This document shows, in pieces, positions 9,347-18,045 of a DNA stretch of 64,000 nucleotides. The position numbers and the translations under genes were made by a program. The stretch spans positions 24,654-88,653 of the forward strand of contig CAKZMM010000026.1 of NCBI GenBank assembly GCA_937128505.1. Reading direction: 5' to 3'. Numbering within the stretch: the first letter of the stretch is position 1; each line of letters begins with the position of its first letter. The stretch comes from an uncultured Thermogutta sp. Lineage in GTDB: Bacteria > Planctomycetota > Planctomycetia > Pirellulales > Thermoguttaceae. The notes under the pieces were generated by a model. The model was not told where the DNA came from and searched no databases. It saw nothing but the letters and a program-made list of their open reading frames with translations.

Positions 9347-10090
9347 ATGGGACGAGTCTTGTGTGTAGCCAATCAAAAGGGGGGGGTGGGCAAAACCACC
9401 ACCGCGATTAACTTAGCAGCCGCACTTGCCAAGTCTGGGGCCAGGACACTGCTAGTAGATTTGGATCCGCAGTGCAATGCCACCAGCGGCTTGGGATGCC
9501 GCCCGATTATTGAGCACCCTTTGGTCACCAACCGCCCGCTTTTTGAGGCCGTAATCGCCACTCATGTGCCGCGGCTGGATCTTTTACCGGGCACCCGTAG
9601 TTTTCGAGAGGTGGAGACGTTAGCTCGGCAAGAAGCCTCGGCCCTTCAGGTACGCCGCCAGCTCCAGTTGGGCTTGAATCGGTACGATTTCGCCCTCATT
9701 GATTGCCCTCCTTCGATTGGGCAATTGACGCGGACCGCACTGGCCAGCTCGACGGAAGTACTCATGCCCATTCAAAGCGAGTACTTTGCTATGGAGGGTC
9801 TGGCCCAAATGATCGAGGTTATCCGCGAAGTAATGGCGCACGATGCACCCGAGTTACAGTTCGCGGGAATCCTGCTGACGATGTACGATCATACCCTGGA
9901 ATTAACCGCTGAGGTGGAGCAGGAAGTGCGAGAGTTTTTCGGAGAGATCGTGTTCCAGACGGTGGTTCCTCGGGATGTCGCGGTGGCAGAAGCCCCCAGT
10001 CATGGGAAATCGGTTCTTGATTATGCTCCGCGATCTCGAGGAAGCCGGGCCTATGTAGAACTTTGCTGGGAGGTCAAGGAACTTGGCTAA
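9347..10090 (+). CDS. parA: Chromosome-partitioning ATPase ParA/Soj
   Basis: A deviant-Walker ATPase that moves or segregates ParB-bound DNA. KGGVGKTTTAINLA near residues 10-23 is the signature-lysine P-loop, LLVDLDPQCNAT the A-prime motif, and FALIDCPPS the Walker B region. About 247 residues, the usual short chromosomal type without an N-terminal HTH. I chose the ATG at 9347 because it puts the P-loop at the standard distance; a TTG six codons upstream (9329) is also in frame. The stop overlaps the parB start by 8 bp, so the two genes are translationally coupled. The preceding spacer carries two parS-like palindromes. Confidence 0.95.
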   Translation: MGRVLCVANQKGGVGKTTTAINLAAALAKSGARTLLVDLDPQCNATSGLGCRPIIEHPLVTNRPLFEAVIATHVPRLDLLPGTRSFREVETLARQEASALQVRRQLQLGLNRYDFALIDCPPSIGQLTRTALASSTEVLMPIQSEYFAMEGLAQMIEVIREVMAHDAPELQFAGILLTMYDHTLELTAEVEQEVREFFGEIVFQTVVPRDVAVAEAPSHGKSVLDYAPRSRGSRAYVELCWEVKELG

Positions 10091-11543
10091 GGAAAGGCGA
10101 CTTGGCAGAGGATTGGAAGCTTTACTCGGTCGAATTCCTACGGCTGCAGGGTCCGATCCGACCCCGGAAATAAATCGAGTGCAATCGCCGCCCCCTCCAC
10201 CGGATAGTCAATTTGGAGAAGCTGGGAAAAGGGCACAAAATTGTGATTCGACTATCGGCTCGCCGAGTGAGCAAAATAGACCTCAAGCCGCAACGGTGGA
10301 AAGTGTCGGTGCTCCCTCGGGTGCCGGAGCACCCCACTTGCGTGCAGCGGCTGAGGCACGGATTTCCGGGGAGTTTTCCCCAATCGACCGAGGCATCCCA
10401 ACAGTTCAAATCCACTCGGGAAGTCCATCTTTGCAAGCCCGGGAATCTGGTCAACACTCAGGCGGTGAACATTCAGGTGGTTCTCTGCCGGCAGGTCAAA
10501 ACCAACCACAGGTTGCCATCACGCATCAAAGAGTGGAACGTGTAGAGGATCGCCCTCGACCCTCCACCGATTCAGCTCGGACGAAGGAATCGGGAGTCCT
10601 TTCAATCCAGGGTGCTCATGAGAATATCGCGCCCGGTCTAAACCCCCAGGTGCCGACAAGTGCAGATCTCGGGTCAGGGAACGGCGTAGCACTCTCCGGC
10701 AACCAAGTTGCGGAGATACCCGTCGATCAAGTTGAAACCAATCCTTTCCAACCGCGGAGTAACTTCGAGGATCCCGAACTGAATTCTTTGGTGGATAGTT
10801 TACGTGCCCACGGTTTACTCCAACCCATCGTGGTGCGGCGGTGCGGAAGCCGATACCAATTGGTGGCGGGCGAGCGTCGGCTGCGGGCGGCGATGAAGGC
10901 CGGATGGACTCGCGTTCCCGCGCAGATTATCGTGGCCAATGAGCGGGAATCGGCCGAGCTAGCCATTGTTGAGAATTTCCACCGAAAAGACCTGAATCCA
11001 CTGGAAAAAGCCGCAGCTTTTCAGCGTTACTTACGCGATTTTGGAGCAACTCAAGAGGAATTGGCTAGCCGGCTAAAGATCGATCGATCGACGTTGGCAA
11101 ACTTGATAAGACTCTTGGACCTCCCTCCAGAGGTTCAACAATCGCTACGATCGGGAAAGATCTCTCAAGCCCACGCTCGCGCCCTCCTACCGTTGGAAGA
11201 CGAGGCCGAACAAGTAGGGTTTTGTCGCCGAATTCAAAAGGAGAATTTGACGGTTCGGCAAGTCGAATCGTTGGTGCAAGAAGCCATTCGTGCCTCCGAG
11301 TCGGATCGCCCTCGCCTGCTTGCTGCGGAAGCCCCTCCACGTGCAACCCGTTCTCGAAGCGAGCACCTCATGTCTCTTGAGCAAGAGTTCCGGGTCGCTC
11401 TCGGCACGAATGTGCAGATTACCCACAACAGTCGCGGGAGGGGAAAGCTAATCATTCACTTCCGGAATCATGAGGAATTTGAAAGGATCCGGCGGCAAAT
11501 TTGCGATTCGCCCGGTTCAATCCGCCACGCTAAAGCCGGTTGA
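10083..11543 (+). CDS. parB: Partition protein ParB/Spo0J with unusually long linker
   Basis: The DNA-binding CTP-switch partner of ParA. Residues 5-17 (RRLGRGLEALLGR) are the ParA-contacting N-terminal motif. Residues about 18-205 form a long Ser/Gly/Pro/Gln-rich, apparently disordered segment. The ParB N-domain starts near 208 (NPFQPR), with the CTP-binding GERR at 263-266 and AIVENFHRKDLNPLEKA after it. An HTH follows (ATQEELASRLKIDRSTLANL), then a C-terminal dimerisation region. At 486 residues it is far longer than the usual 280-300; nearly all the excess is the linker. The start is TTG at 10083, inside the end of parA. Confidence 0.94.
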   Translation: MAKERRLGRGLEALLGRIPTAAGSDPTPEINRVQSPPPPPDSQFGEAGKRAQNCDSTIGSPSEQNRPQAATVESVGAPSGAGAPHLRAAAEARISGEFSPIDRGIPTVQIHSGSPSLQARESGQHSGGEHSGGSLPAGQNQPQVAITHQRVERVEDRPRPSTDSARTKESGVLSIQGAHENIAPGLNPQVPTSADLGSGNGVALSGNQVAEIPVDQVETNPFQPRSNFEDPELNSLVDSLRAHGLLQPIVVRRCGSRYQLVAGERRLRAAMKAGWTRVPAQIIVANERESAELAIVENFHRKDLNPLEKAAAFQRYLRDFGATQEELASRLKIDRSTLANLIRLLDLPPEVQQSLRSGKISQAHARALLPLEDEAEQVGFCRRIQKENLTVRQVESLVQEAIRASESDRPRLLAAEAPPRATRSRSEHLMSLEQEFRVALGTNVQITHNSRGRGKLIIHFRNHEEFERIRRQICDSPGSIRHAKAG

Positions 11544-11601
11544 AGATGCGAATTGCGAACGGGATGCAGGTCCCCTCGTTCATGGGGGGATCATTAGCGC
11601 G

Positions 11602-11621
11602 GATTAAAGGAGATTAAAGGA
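11602..11621. repeat. 10-bp tandem duplication
   Basis: GATTAAAGGA twice, 11602-11611 and 11612-11621, perfect. Confidence 0.7.
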
Positions 11622-11628
11622 AAAGACA

Positions 11629-11684
11629 TTATTGATGTGCGATACGTTATTGATGTGCGATGTGCTGCTTTATTGACGTGCGAT
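11629..11684. repeat. 15-mer in three near-tandem copies
   Basis: TTATTGATGTGCGAT at 11629-11643 and 11647-11661, and TTATTGACGTGCGAT at 11670-11684. Confidence 0.8.
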
Positions 11685-11846
11685 TCGCTACTTTGAAAAA
11701 AGGACTGATTATGGTCGAAGAATTGGCGCGCGACTTCGAGCGGAATCCCAATCATCTCCACTTATTTGCTTTGCGTCGTCCGCTTTTCCTATTCACCGTG
11801 TTGCAGTCGTGGTTCATCGAAAGCTTTGATCGTGTAAATACGTTAC

Positions 11847-11890
11847 AAATCTTTTGAATGTATCGAACAAATCTATTGAATGTATCGATT
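11847..11890. repeat. 22-bp tandem duplication
   Basis: Two adjacent 22-bp units, 11847-11868 and 11869-11890, differing at three positions; both contain TTGAATGTATCGA. Confidence 0.8.
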
Positions 11891-12057
11891 TATACTTATT
11901 GCGGTACACTTACTTATAAATCACTAGGATACGGTGCGTCGGCAGTTGCCCGGCATAACGATTGCGATGAGCTCAGCCTAAAAGCCTGATCAAACGGCTG
12001 TCATTTTAGAGGTAACTGTTGCGCAGAGAAGAACGACCATTCATACGGTAGGAAAAC

Positions 12058-12101
12058 GATGATTCCAACCGTTAGAATAGATGATTCCAACCGTTGGAAT
12101 A
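12058..12101. repeat. 22-bp tandem duplication
   Basis: Units 12058-12079 and 12080-12101 (beginning GATGATTCCAACCGTT) differ at a single base. Confidence 0.88.
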
Positions 12102-12289
12102 ATCGAACAAAATTTGCGACACCGTTGTCAAAAGGCTTCTTGAGCGTTAGCTTAATGAAATCGAGATGAAAAAATAACCCGCATGCAAGAGCTGCGTAAA
12201 ACTCCAAGCCCTTTTCTCCCGTTCAGAGACAAAATGAGTCAAAAGGAAGAAATGGGACCTTTGGGATATTCGCTTAAAACAGAAAGTTT

Positions 12290-12364
12290 CGGGGCGTAGC
12301 GCAGCCTGGCTAGCGCATCTGCTTTGGGAGCAGAGGGTCGGCGGTTCGAATCCGCCCGCCCCGA
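12290..12364 (+). tRNA. tRNA-Pro (anticodon UGG)
   Basis: A complete cloverleaf: acceptor CGGGGCG (12290-12296) pairs with CGCCCCG (12357-12363), discriminator A12364. The anticodon stem TCTGC/GCAGA encloses loop TTTGGGA with anticodon TGG. The T arm contains GGTTCGAATCC. CCA is not encoded. TGG reads CCA, and by wobble other proline codons. Confidence 0.97.
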
Positions 12365-12585
12365 CTCACGCGGTTTTAGAGCGTCGAGAATGGTGTAGAA
12401 GCCCGTTAAGCCGTGCCTCGCCACCGTGCCGGGAATTGACCGAATGCTTGACCGAAAGCTACCCGCGGTAGCTTGCCATCGAATAGCAGAATGCGATTCA
12501 CTGGCAAAACAATTCAATTTGGGTGAGGGCCTACCCCGAGTCGGCTGCACCGGTTTATTCCTTCTCATTGTCGGTTCAGGCCTTA

Positions 12586-14151
12586 TCAATCATTGGAATT
12601 GGCACGGCCTATGTTCGACCGGAGCAGCCGCCCCATCGCCGCCTCCAAGACCTTTTCAGGGGTTGCCTCTTCAGCGGCGAGTTCGGCGGTCAGCGATCCC
12701 CGGTGTAAAACGAGAATTCGGTGACTGAGCGCCAAAAGCTCGGGTAACTCGGAGGTAGTAAGAACAATCGAAATCCCTTCGCGAGTCCATCGCCTTATCA
12801 ACTCGTAGATCTCGTGCTTGGCTCCAACGTCAATTCCCCGAGTAGGTTCATCCAGGAGCAATACTCGGGGCGTAACCTTCAACCACTTTGCCAAGGCGAC
12901 CTTTTGCTGATTTCCGCCCGATAGACTCGAAACCTCTGCATCGAGGCTAGGCGCCCGAATGCGGAGGGTCTGCACTAAACGCTCGGTTTCATGCCTTTCT
13001 AAATTGGGACGACGCCAGCCCCATCGAGCCAGGCTCGGCCAATCCGCCATCGTGGCATTCGCGATGACCGATAAAGAAAGCACTAGCCCCGTCGCCTTGC
13101 GGTCATTGGTAAGTAAAGCAATACCGCGGCGGATGGCCTCCCGCGGATTCTTGGTTCGGAGAAGCTCGCCATCCAACCAAACCGAACCCGTTGCCCCGGC
13201 AGTCATCGGGTCAAAAAGACCCTGTAAAACCCAGCTTGCCCCCGAGCCTTGCAGTCCGGCGATACCGACCACCTCTCCTGAGCGAGCGGTAAAACTCAAG
13301 CCGCGAACCGAAGGGTTGCCGCCTGGGCCACCCTTACGGACGACCAAATTATCGACCCTAAGCCGCTCTTTTTCACCGAGTGTGTCACGAGCGGGAAACT
13401 GTTGATTCAATTGTCGCCCCACCATCCAGCGGATCATCGTGGCTTCATCGAGCTGCTTAGCCAAAGCGGTGCCGATTACCCGCCCGTCACGTAAAACGGT
13501 AATTCGGTCCCCCAGTTTCTTGATTTCCTCAAGTTTATGTGTGATATAAACAATGGCGCAACCCTGCTGCTTCAATCGATCAATTACCAGAAATAACCTT
13601 TCAGCTTCGACGGCGTTAAGGGCGCTGGTTGGCTCATCCATGATGATCACCCGGGCATTCCGCCCGAGCGCCTTAGCAATTTCTACGAGCTGTTGGACCG
13701 CAATAGGTAGATCTGCGACGGTAGATCGGACGTCGATATTCAGGCCGACCTGCTCGAGCAATCGCATGGCGAATTTTTTCTGCCATCCTGGCCAAAGCCA
13801 CCCGCCGGGTATTACGGGCAAACGGCCGACAAAAAGGTTTTCCGCCACGCTGAGATATGGCACGAGTGAAAGCTCCTGATAAATCATCGCGATGCCAAGC
13901 TTGGCGGATTCCTGGGGCGTAGTCGGACGGACGAATCGACCGCCTAATTGGATCGTTCCAGCATAGTCAGTAAAAACCCCCGCGAGCACCTTGACCAGCG
14001 TACTTTTCCCAGCCCCATTTTCTCCCAAAAGGATGTGGACTTCGCCCGGGTACAAATCTAAGTCGATGTCGAAGAGCACCTGGACGGGACCGAAGCTTTT
14101 GCAGATTCGGCGCATCTGAACTAATGGAAGCTTTTCGTCAGGATGCGACAT
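12586..14151 (-). CDS. Sugar ABC transporter ATP-binding protein (RbsA/MglA-like), orphan
   Basis: A 521-residue duplicated ATPase of the ribose/galactose/xylose importer class. The first cassette has Walker A GENGAGKST near residue 43 and Walker B VIIMDEPTSAL. Its signature is weakened (LPIAVQQLVEIAKAL rather than LSxGQQQ). The second cassette has the degenerate Walker A usual in this class (GLQGSGAS), an intact LSGGNQQKVALAKWL signature and LLLDEPTRGID. It would energise uptake of a monosaccharide together with a periplasmic binding protein and an RbsC-type permease, but neither is adjacent: the flanks are a tRNA and a pseudouridine synthase. ATG start. The class is certain; the substrate is unknown. 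Confidence 0.93.
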   Translation of the reverse strand: MSHPDEKLPLVQMRRICKSFGPVQVLFDIDLDLYPGEVHILLGENGAGKSTLVKVLAGVFTDYAGTIQLGGRFVRPTTPQESAKLGIAMIYQELSLVPYLSVAENLFVGRLPVIPGGWLWPGWQKKFAMRLLEQVGLNIDVRSTVADLPIAVQQLVEIAKALGRNARVIIMDEPTSALNAVEAERLFLVIDRLKQQGCAIVYITHKLEEIKKLGDRITVLRDGRVIGTALAKQLDEATMIRWMVGRQLNQQFPARDTLGEKERLRVDNLVVRKGGPGGNPSVRGLSFTARSGEVVGIAGLQGSGASWVLQGLFDPMTAGATGSVWLDGELLRTKNPREAIRRGIALLTNDRKATGLVLSLSVIANATMADWPSLARWGWRRPNLERHETERLVQTLRIRAPSLDAEVSSLSGGNQQKVALAKWLKVTPRVLLLDEPTRGIDVGAKHEIYELIRRWTREGISIVLTTSELPELLALSHRILVLHRGSLTAELAAEEATPEKVLEAAMGRLLRSNIGRANSND

Positions 14152-14252
14152 ATTGGGGCTACCCTAAATGTACCTTCGCCTTTGCTGAGCAAAATGCAGG
14201 ATCGCTGCTAATCTCCGGCAAGACTTGCCCAAAACGCCCGATTTCGGCTTCC

Positions 14253-14933
14253 CTACTCTTTAATTCCCACCTGATTCCATACCAGCGGCAAAGGGGCTTC
14301 TAATACCAAGGGCTCTTGGCCAATCGGATGAGAAAGTTCCAGCCGCCGGGCATGTAATGCAAGCCCCACCGGGAACCGCTTGCGACTCCCGTATTTCCGA
14401 TCTCCCCATATGGCTAACCCCCTGGCCGCAAGCTGCGCCCTCAGTTGATGCTTCCGCCCGGTAACCGGCTGAAGCTCCACTAGGACTTTGTCTGCCAAAT
14501 ACCGAAGTACCCGATATTGGGTAACGGCCTGCTTAGCTTCCGGGAATTCGGGCTCGACTAATCGAGCACGGCCATGTCGCCCACCGCTTACCAGCCAATC
14601 GCTCCACTGACCCTCGCGGGGGTCCGGACACTTTTCGATCACGGCCCAATAAGTCTTGAGCACTGAACCGGCTCGGAATTGCTCGTTCAACCGCCTTGCT
14701 GCTTTCGTCGTCTTAGCCAGAATAACTACTCCGGTCACGGGAGTATCCAGCCGGCTCACGACGCCCAAGAAAACATTGCCGGTTTTTTGGTCGCGAGTTT
14801 TGATATAATGTCGCAGCAAGCTCACAACGCTGCGTCGGTCCCCCCTTACACCCATCGTGGGTAGGCCGGCAGGTTTGTTCACGACGAGCAGATGATTGTC
14901 CTCATAAATAATCGCAAAAGGGGGACGAATCAT
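14253..14933 (-). CDS. RluA-family pseudouridine synthase
   Basis: Isomerises uridine in rRNA or tRNA. The 226-residue protein is a stand-alone catalytic domain without the N-terminal S4 domain of RluC/RluD. The catalytic-Asp motif reads VSRLDTPVTGVVIL near residues 59-72, where most family members have HRLDxxTSG; the Asp is kept. Other signatures are YEDNHLLVVNKPAGLPT at the N-terminus, TYWAVIE, and PVTGRKHQLRAQLAARG in the C-terminal half. The gene lies 100 bp upstream of the ABC ATPase on the same strand; a shared transcript is possible. The RNA target cannot be predicted. Confidence 0.93.
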   Translation of the reverse strand: MIRPPFAIIYEDNHLLVVNKPAGLPTMGVRGDRRSVVSLLRHYIKTRDQKTGNVFLGVVSRLDTPVTGVVILAKTTKAARRLNEQFRAGSVLKTYWAVIEKCPDPREGQWSDWLVSGGRHGRARLVEPEFPEAKQAVTQYRVLRYLADKVLVELQPVTGRKHQLRAQLAARGLAIWGDRKYGSRKRFPVGLALHARRLELSHPIGQEPLVLEAPLPLVWNQVGIKE

Positions 14934-15325
14934 GCAGTTTGTAGAATTTGTAGAATCAGGTGACTTTGAAATCGATTTGTCCTCGGCGGACTTGCCCGCC
15001 TCAATCAGTTCCTCAATTCGTTTTTCTTCCCGCCTCGCGCGAAATCCTTCAAAGTTCCTTAATCTGGGAAGCCGTCAGGCGTCAATCTCGGAAGCTACCC
15101 GGCGCTCGATCCGCCAAGTAACAGCTCCCAAAAGTTCTCTCGCCACCCGCGATTCGGGACAGCCTATTCACGCGTTGCGAGTTAACATACTCTACTGATA
15201 GGGCTTCACAAAATTCGGTGCTTGGGGGACTATTTTCTACTGCCGCCCCACGAGCAGGCTAAATCAACCGGTGTTGGAAACGTCACGTGTATTGAACATT
15301 ACGTAAAAATTGATGAACGATTCTC
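14934..15325. other. Intergenic spacer, 0.39 kb
   Basis: Divergent-promoter spacer between the pseudouridine synthase and maf. It contains a 9-bp tandem pair TTTGTAGAA (14938-14946, 14947-14955) and nothing else I recognise. Confidence 0.5.
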
Positions 15326-15901
15326 ATGGAGCGACCGCACCTTATCTTAGCTAGCCGTTCGCCCCGACGAAAGCAATTGCTCGCCGAAGCCGGCTACTCT
15401 TTCACAGCGATACCGCCGCACGATGACGAGCCAAAGCCCCTTCCCCATGAGTTGGCCGAAACCTATGTCATGCGCCTTGCCTATTTGAAGGCTGCGGACG
15501 TTGCGCGAAGTTTGCCGGCGGGGCTTGTGATTGGATGCGATACCGTCGTTGAGTGCGGCAGCTTAATCCTCGGCAAGCCCACCGATCGTCCAGACGCGAG
15601 GCGGATCCTTCACACATTAAGTGGCCGGGAGCACCGAGTCGTAAGCGGCCTTTGCCTCTGGGACATACAGGCAGGGCATGGACAGCTGCGGGCTGCCGAA
15701 ACCAAACTTCGAATGGATCCACTCGACGAACAAGTTATTGAAGAATACCTCGACTCGGGGCAATGGGTGGGTAAAGCCGGGGCGTTCGGTTATCAAGACC
15801 GGATCGGCTGGGTTCACATTCTCGAAGGAAGTGAATCAAACGTTGTTGGTTTGCCGCTGGAACTGCTGGCGGAGATGCTTCAGGAATTCGCTTCTTCATA
15901 G
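15326..15901 (+). CDS. maf: Maf-family nucleoside triphosphate pyrophosphatase
   Basis: A house-cleaning enzyme that hydrolyses non-canonical or modified nucleoside triphosphates to monophosphates. The N-terminal LASRSPRRKQLL is the family hallmark near residues 8-19. GCDTVV near residue 71 supplies the catalytic Asp, GKP follows, SGREHRVVSG is conserved, and KAGAFGYQD with ESNVVGLPLELL closes the fold. The 191-residue length is typical. ATG at 15326. It overlaps nothing and is followed by a spacer with a 30-bp tandem duplication. Which Maf subfamily (dTTP/UTP or m7GTP) it belongs to is uncertain. Confidence 0.95.
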   Translation: MERPHLILASRSPRRKQLLAEAGYSFTAIPPHDDEPKPLPHELAETYVMRLAYLKAADVARSLPAGLVIGCDTVVECGSLILGKPTDRPDARRILHTLSGREHRVVSGLCLWDIQAGHGQLRAAETKLRMDPLDEQVIEEYLDSGQWVGKAGAFGYQDRIGWVHILEGSESNVVGLPLELLAEMLQEFASS

Positions 15902-15975
15902 CCGTGGCAATGCATTATGAAAACTTAGCTTTGCTTGGGCACCGGCGCTTTGCTGCGCTAATGGCGAGAGGCGAT

Positions 15976-16035
15976 CGGCCCCATCAACCCCGCGAAGCAG
16001 AAAACCGGCCTCACCAATTTTACAAAGCAGAAAAC
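15976..16035. repeat. 30-bp imperfect tandem duplication downstream of maf
   Basis: Two adjacent 30-bp units (15976-16005, 16006-16035), both ending AAGCAGAAAAC and beginning CGGCC, with divergent middles. A short frame (15904-16089) reads through it in phase, producing a repeated HQ...AEN peptide, but it has no family resemblance. Confidence 0.7.
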
Positions 16036-16051
16036 CCGGTCCACCCGCGTT

Positions 16052-16456
16052 TTACTCCGGTATCGCCTCGTTCAAAACCTCCTCGTTGACGTAAATGGGA
16101 AGCGGTGGCCGGCAAGTTACGGCTACGGCGATTGCATCCGACGGGCGAGCGTCCACCTCAATAAGCTCCCCTTCCCGGCGAATTCGTAGCTTAGCGTAAT
16201 AGGTGTGTTCGCGGAGTTCGCTGATGATCACATCCTGAGGTTCCCCACCCAGGAGCTCGATCACACTGAGAATCAAGTCATGGGTCATTGGCCGGGGGAA
16301 TTGCTGCCCCTTGACCCGACGTTCGATACTTGTCGCTTCGAACAAACCGATCACGATCGGGAACGAGCGTTTCCCATCGACTTCCTTCAGCCAGATGATT
16401 TGCTGATCGTTGATTTCACTGATCAATATTCGCGACAACTCCATGCGAACCGGCAT
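16052..16456 (-). CDS. Bifunctional nuclease (BFN/DUF151) domain protein
   Basis: A 134-residue single-domain protein of the DUF151 family, described in plants and some bacteria as bifunctional DNase/RNase. Hallmarks are the N-terminal MELSRILISE, the LPIVIGLFEA-type motif (FPIVIGLFEATSIERR near residues 33-48), PMTHDLILSVIELLG, and the RPSDAIAVAV motif near residue 104. It ends shortly after PIYVNEEVL, as usual for the family. Bacterial members are often stand-alone genes, as here. ATG start at 16456. Family certain; enzymatic activity not shown by the sequence alone. Confidence 0.94.
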   Translation of the reverse strand: MPVRMELSRILISEINDQQIIWLKEVDGKRSFPIVIGLFEATSIERRVKGQQFPRPMTHDLILSVIELLGGEPQDVIISELREHTYYAKLRIRREGELIEVDARPSDAIAVAVTCRPPLPIYVNEEVLNEAIPE

Positions 16457-17445
16457 GGCTAGTAACCTTGATTCTTAAGTTTTGGTCCCAAATTCGCAGA
16501 GCTGCGGTACGAGAACCCACCGGTATAAACTCTCTTATCGAATGACCAAAGCAGGCAATCTTTCAATTCGCCTTTCAAACTGCGTGGTCAATCGGCTATA
16601 TGAGCTTGTATCTGCACTTCGCGAGTGTCCACGCCACGCTGAACCGCGCACTCTACGATTTCCGACTCAATTGTAAACCAGTGGTCTCGATTCCACTTTT
16701 TCCGCCGGAGGGCTTGGGCCCTCGCTAAAGTTCAAGACAGTATTTAATCCGCTTTTATCGCGATCAGTGTGCAATTTTGCGGGGCATAATTCGATACTTT
16801 AGAGCCCTGCCGTGCATTATAACCGAAGGATCGTAGTCTTTGGTAGGGTCGAACGACCCCCACTTATTCATGATTGATCTCGGCGGCACGGCATGGGCAA
16901 ACCGTTCCGCCAAGTCAATTAAAGCATGCGTGGTTCTCACCCAGAACGGCAAACGAAAGTTATTCCTAAAACCACCCCATCAAGTAAGTTAACCGCTGTT
17001 CGATTATCACTGGACATCTAGAAGCGCGAGTGGCCCCTCTGCAAGCAAGGCCGGCACATTCATCCCAGATTCCTTAGTGGTTCCGTTGGTGCGGTCCACC
17101 CATACGTATGGGCGGCCCTTTTTTAGTGGTGTTGGGGGATTCGACCTAGGAGCGGTCCATCCATACGTATGGGCGGCCCATCGCGGCCCTCCGACTTGTC
17201 CCCGTACTCATCAAGCAAAGGCACTAGATAGAGCTCGAAAACTTCCTCTTTTTGGCAAACGATTTCACATGCAACCGGCTGCAGATAAATCGAAAACAGG
17301 ACTCACGGAGTGTTGTGCGCCATCCGATGATGCTCATCTGTATTCCACACGCGAGACCCCACACTGACTTAACACCAATGATAAATGAAACTGGATCACC
17401 GCATTAGAACTTGGAATTTCGCGGCAAAATGGCAGTTGCGATTCT
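16457..17445. other. Intergenic spacer, 1.0 kb, with REP-like palindromic pair
   Basis: No credible gene. It holds the pair of 28-bp palindromic repeats at 17091-17179, which lies on the 3-prime side of the RAYT-like gene. The rest shows nothing I can name. Confidence 0.55.
17091..17179. repeat. Pair of 28-bp palindromic direct repeats (REP-like)
   Basis: Copies at 17091-17118 and 17152-17179 differ at one base and are 61 bp apart start to start. Each is built on CCATACGTATGG, and copy 1 on the perfect 14-bp palindrome CCCATACGTATGGG (17099-17112), extended by GGTCC/GGCCC-type arms that pair with only two mismatches. Copy 1 is followed by a run of six T. The pair sits about 270 bp from a degenerate RAYT-like gene, resembling a REP doublet. 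Confidence 0.85.
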
Positions 17446-18045
17446 TTACTTGGGATCTGTAAATTCCAAGGACGAGGACCCGCCTGCACTTGCCGCCTGA
17501 AGGAAGGGCCATGGGCGAGCATCCCACCCCGATGCCAAATTATGCCATTCCACATAAGCGGCCCAACGCTCAACCTCTGTTACTTCGAAAAGATATCGCT
17601 TCGCATAATGTTCTGACCAAACCGGACGCCTCCAATTCAAGGCTTTTTGAATGACGCCCTCCGAATGCCGACGCAATTGATCAATTGAGTATTCGACCGC
17701 AAGACACACGACGTGGAGATACCATGGCTGCACCGTGAGGGCCCGAACTCGTAGGCCCAATTCCCGGACCCAGCCCGCTCCCACCAACGCTCCGATACGA
17801 TGAAGCTGGTCAGACGCGAAGATTAGCGGCGAATCCGCCGTCTCCGAAGGCGCGGCCTCCGCGCGAGCGGCCCTCCCAAAACTCCGCACCGGTGGCACTG
17901 CCGGCAGGATCAACTCACGGTCAATCCACTCAAGACTTTCTTCGTCGAGAAGGTGTCCATGAGTAATCAGGGTCAGCATGACGGCTTCCGCGTCAAACAC
18001 GACTTGGCCCCATTCAAAAAACTCACCCGTCGAGCCGGTCGCCAA
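17446..18045 (-). CDS. Degenerate IS200/RAYT-like (Y1 transposase fold) protein
   Basis: A 199-residue protein whose segments line up with small IS200-like/REP-associated tyrosine transposase relatives: MLTLITHGHLL at 23-33 (family pattern hxTxxTyGtwL), LRVRALTVQPWYLHVV at 98-113, and a C-terminal RYLFEVTEVERWAAYVEWHN. In active enzymes the middle segment carries the metal-binding His-x-His (NHVHVV-like); here it is Y109-L110-H111, so the first His is lost. Tyrosines at 147, 151 and 164 could include the nucleophile position. The start is TTG at 18045, immediately after an upstream in-frame stop; an ATG at residue 23 is the alternative. Two palindromic repeats lie downstream. Recognition is by pattern only; moderate confidence. 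Confidence 0.5.
   Translation of the reverse strand: MATGSTGEFFEWGQVVFDAEAVMLTLITHGHLLDEESLEWIDRELILPAVPPVRSFGRAARAEAAPSETADSPLIFASDQLHRIGALVGAGWVRELGLRVRALTVQPWYLHVVCLAVEYSIDQLRRHSEGVIQKALNWRRPVWSEHYAKRYLFEVTEVERWAAYVEWHNLASGWDARPWPFLQAASAGGSSSLEFTDPK

Larger units (their letters stand above)
11544..12289. other. Intergenic spacer, 0.75 kb, dense in microduplications
   Basis: No credible gene. It carries four unrelated short duplications: 10-bp pair at 11602-11621, a 15-mer in three copies within 11629-11684, a 22-bp pair at 11847-11890 and a 22-bp pair at 12058-12101. Confidence 0.6.

Noticed and set aside
12239..12589. 116-codon minus-strand frame covering the tRNA-Pro region
   Set aside because: It is antisense to the tRNA; the peptide piece SNRRPSAPKADALARLRYAP is the well-known false translation of tRNA-Pro.
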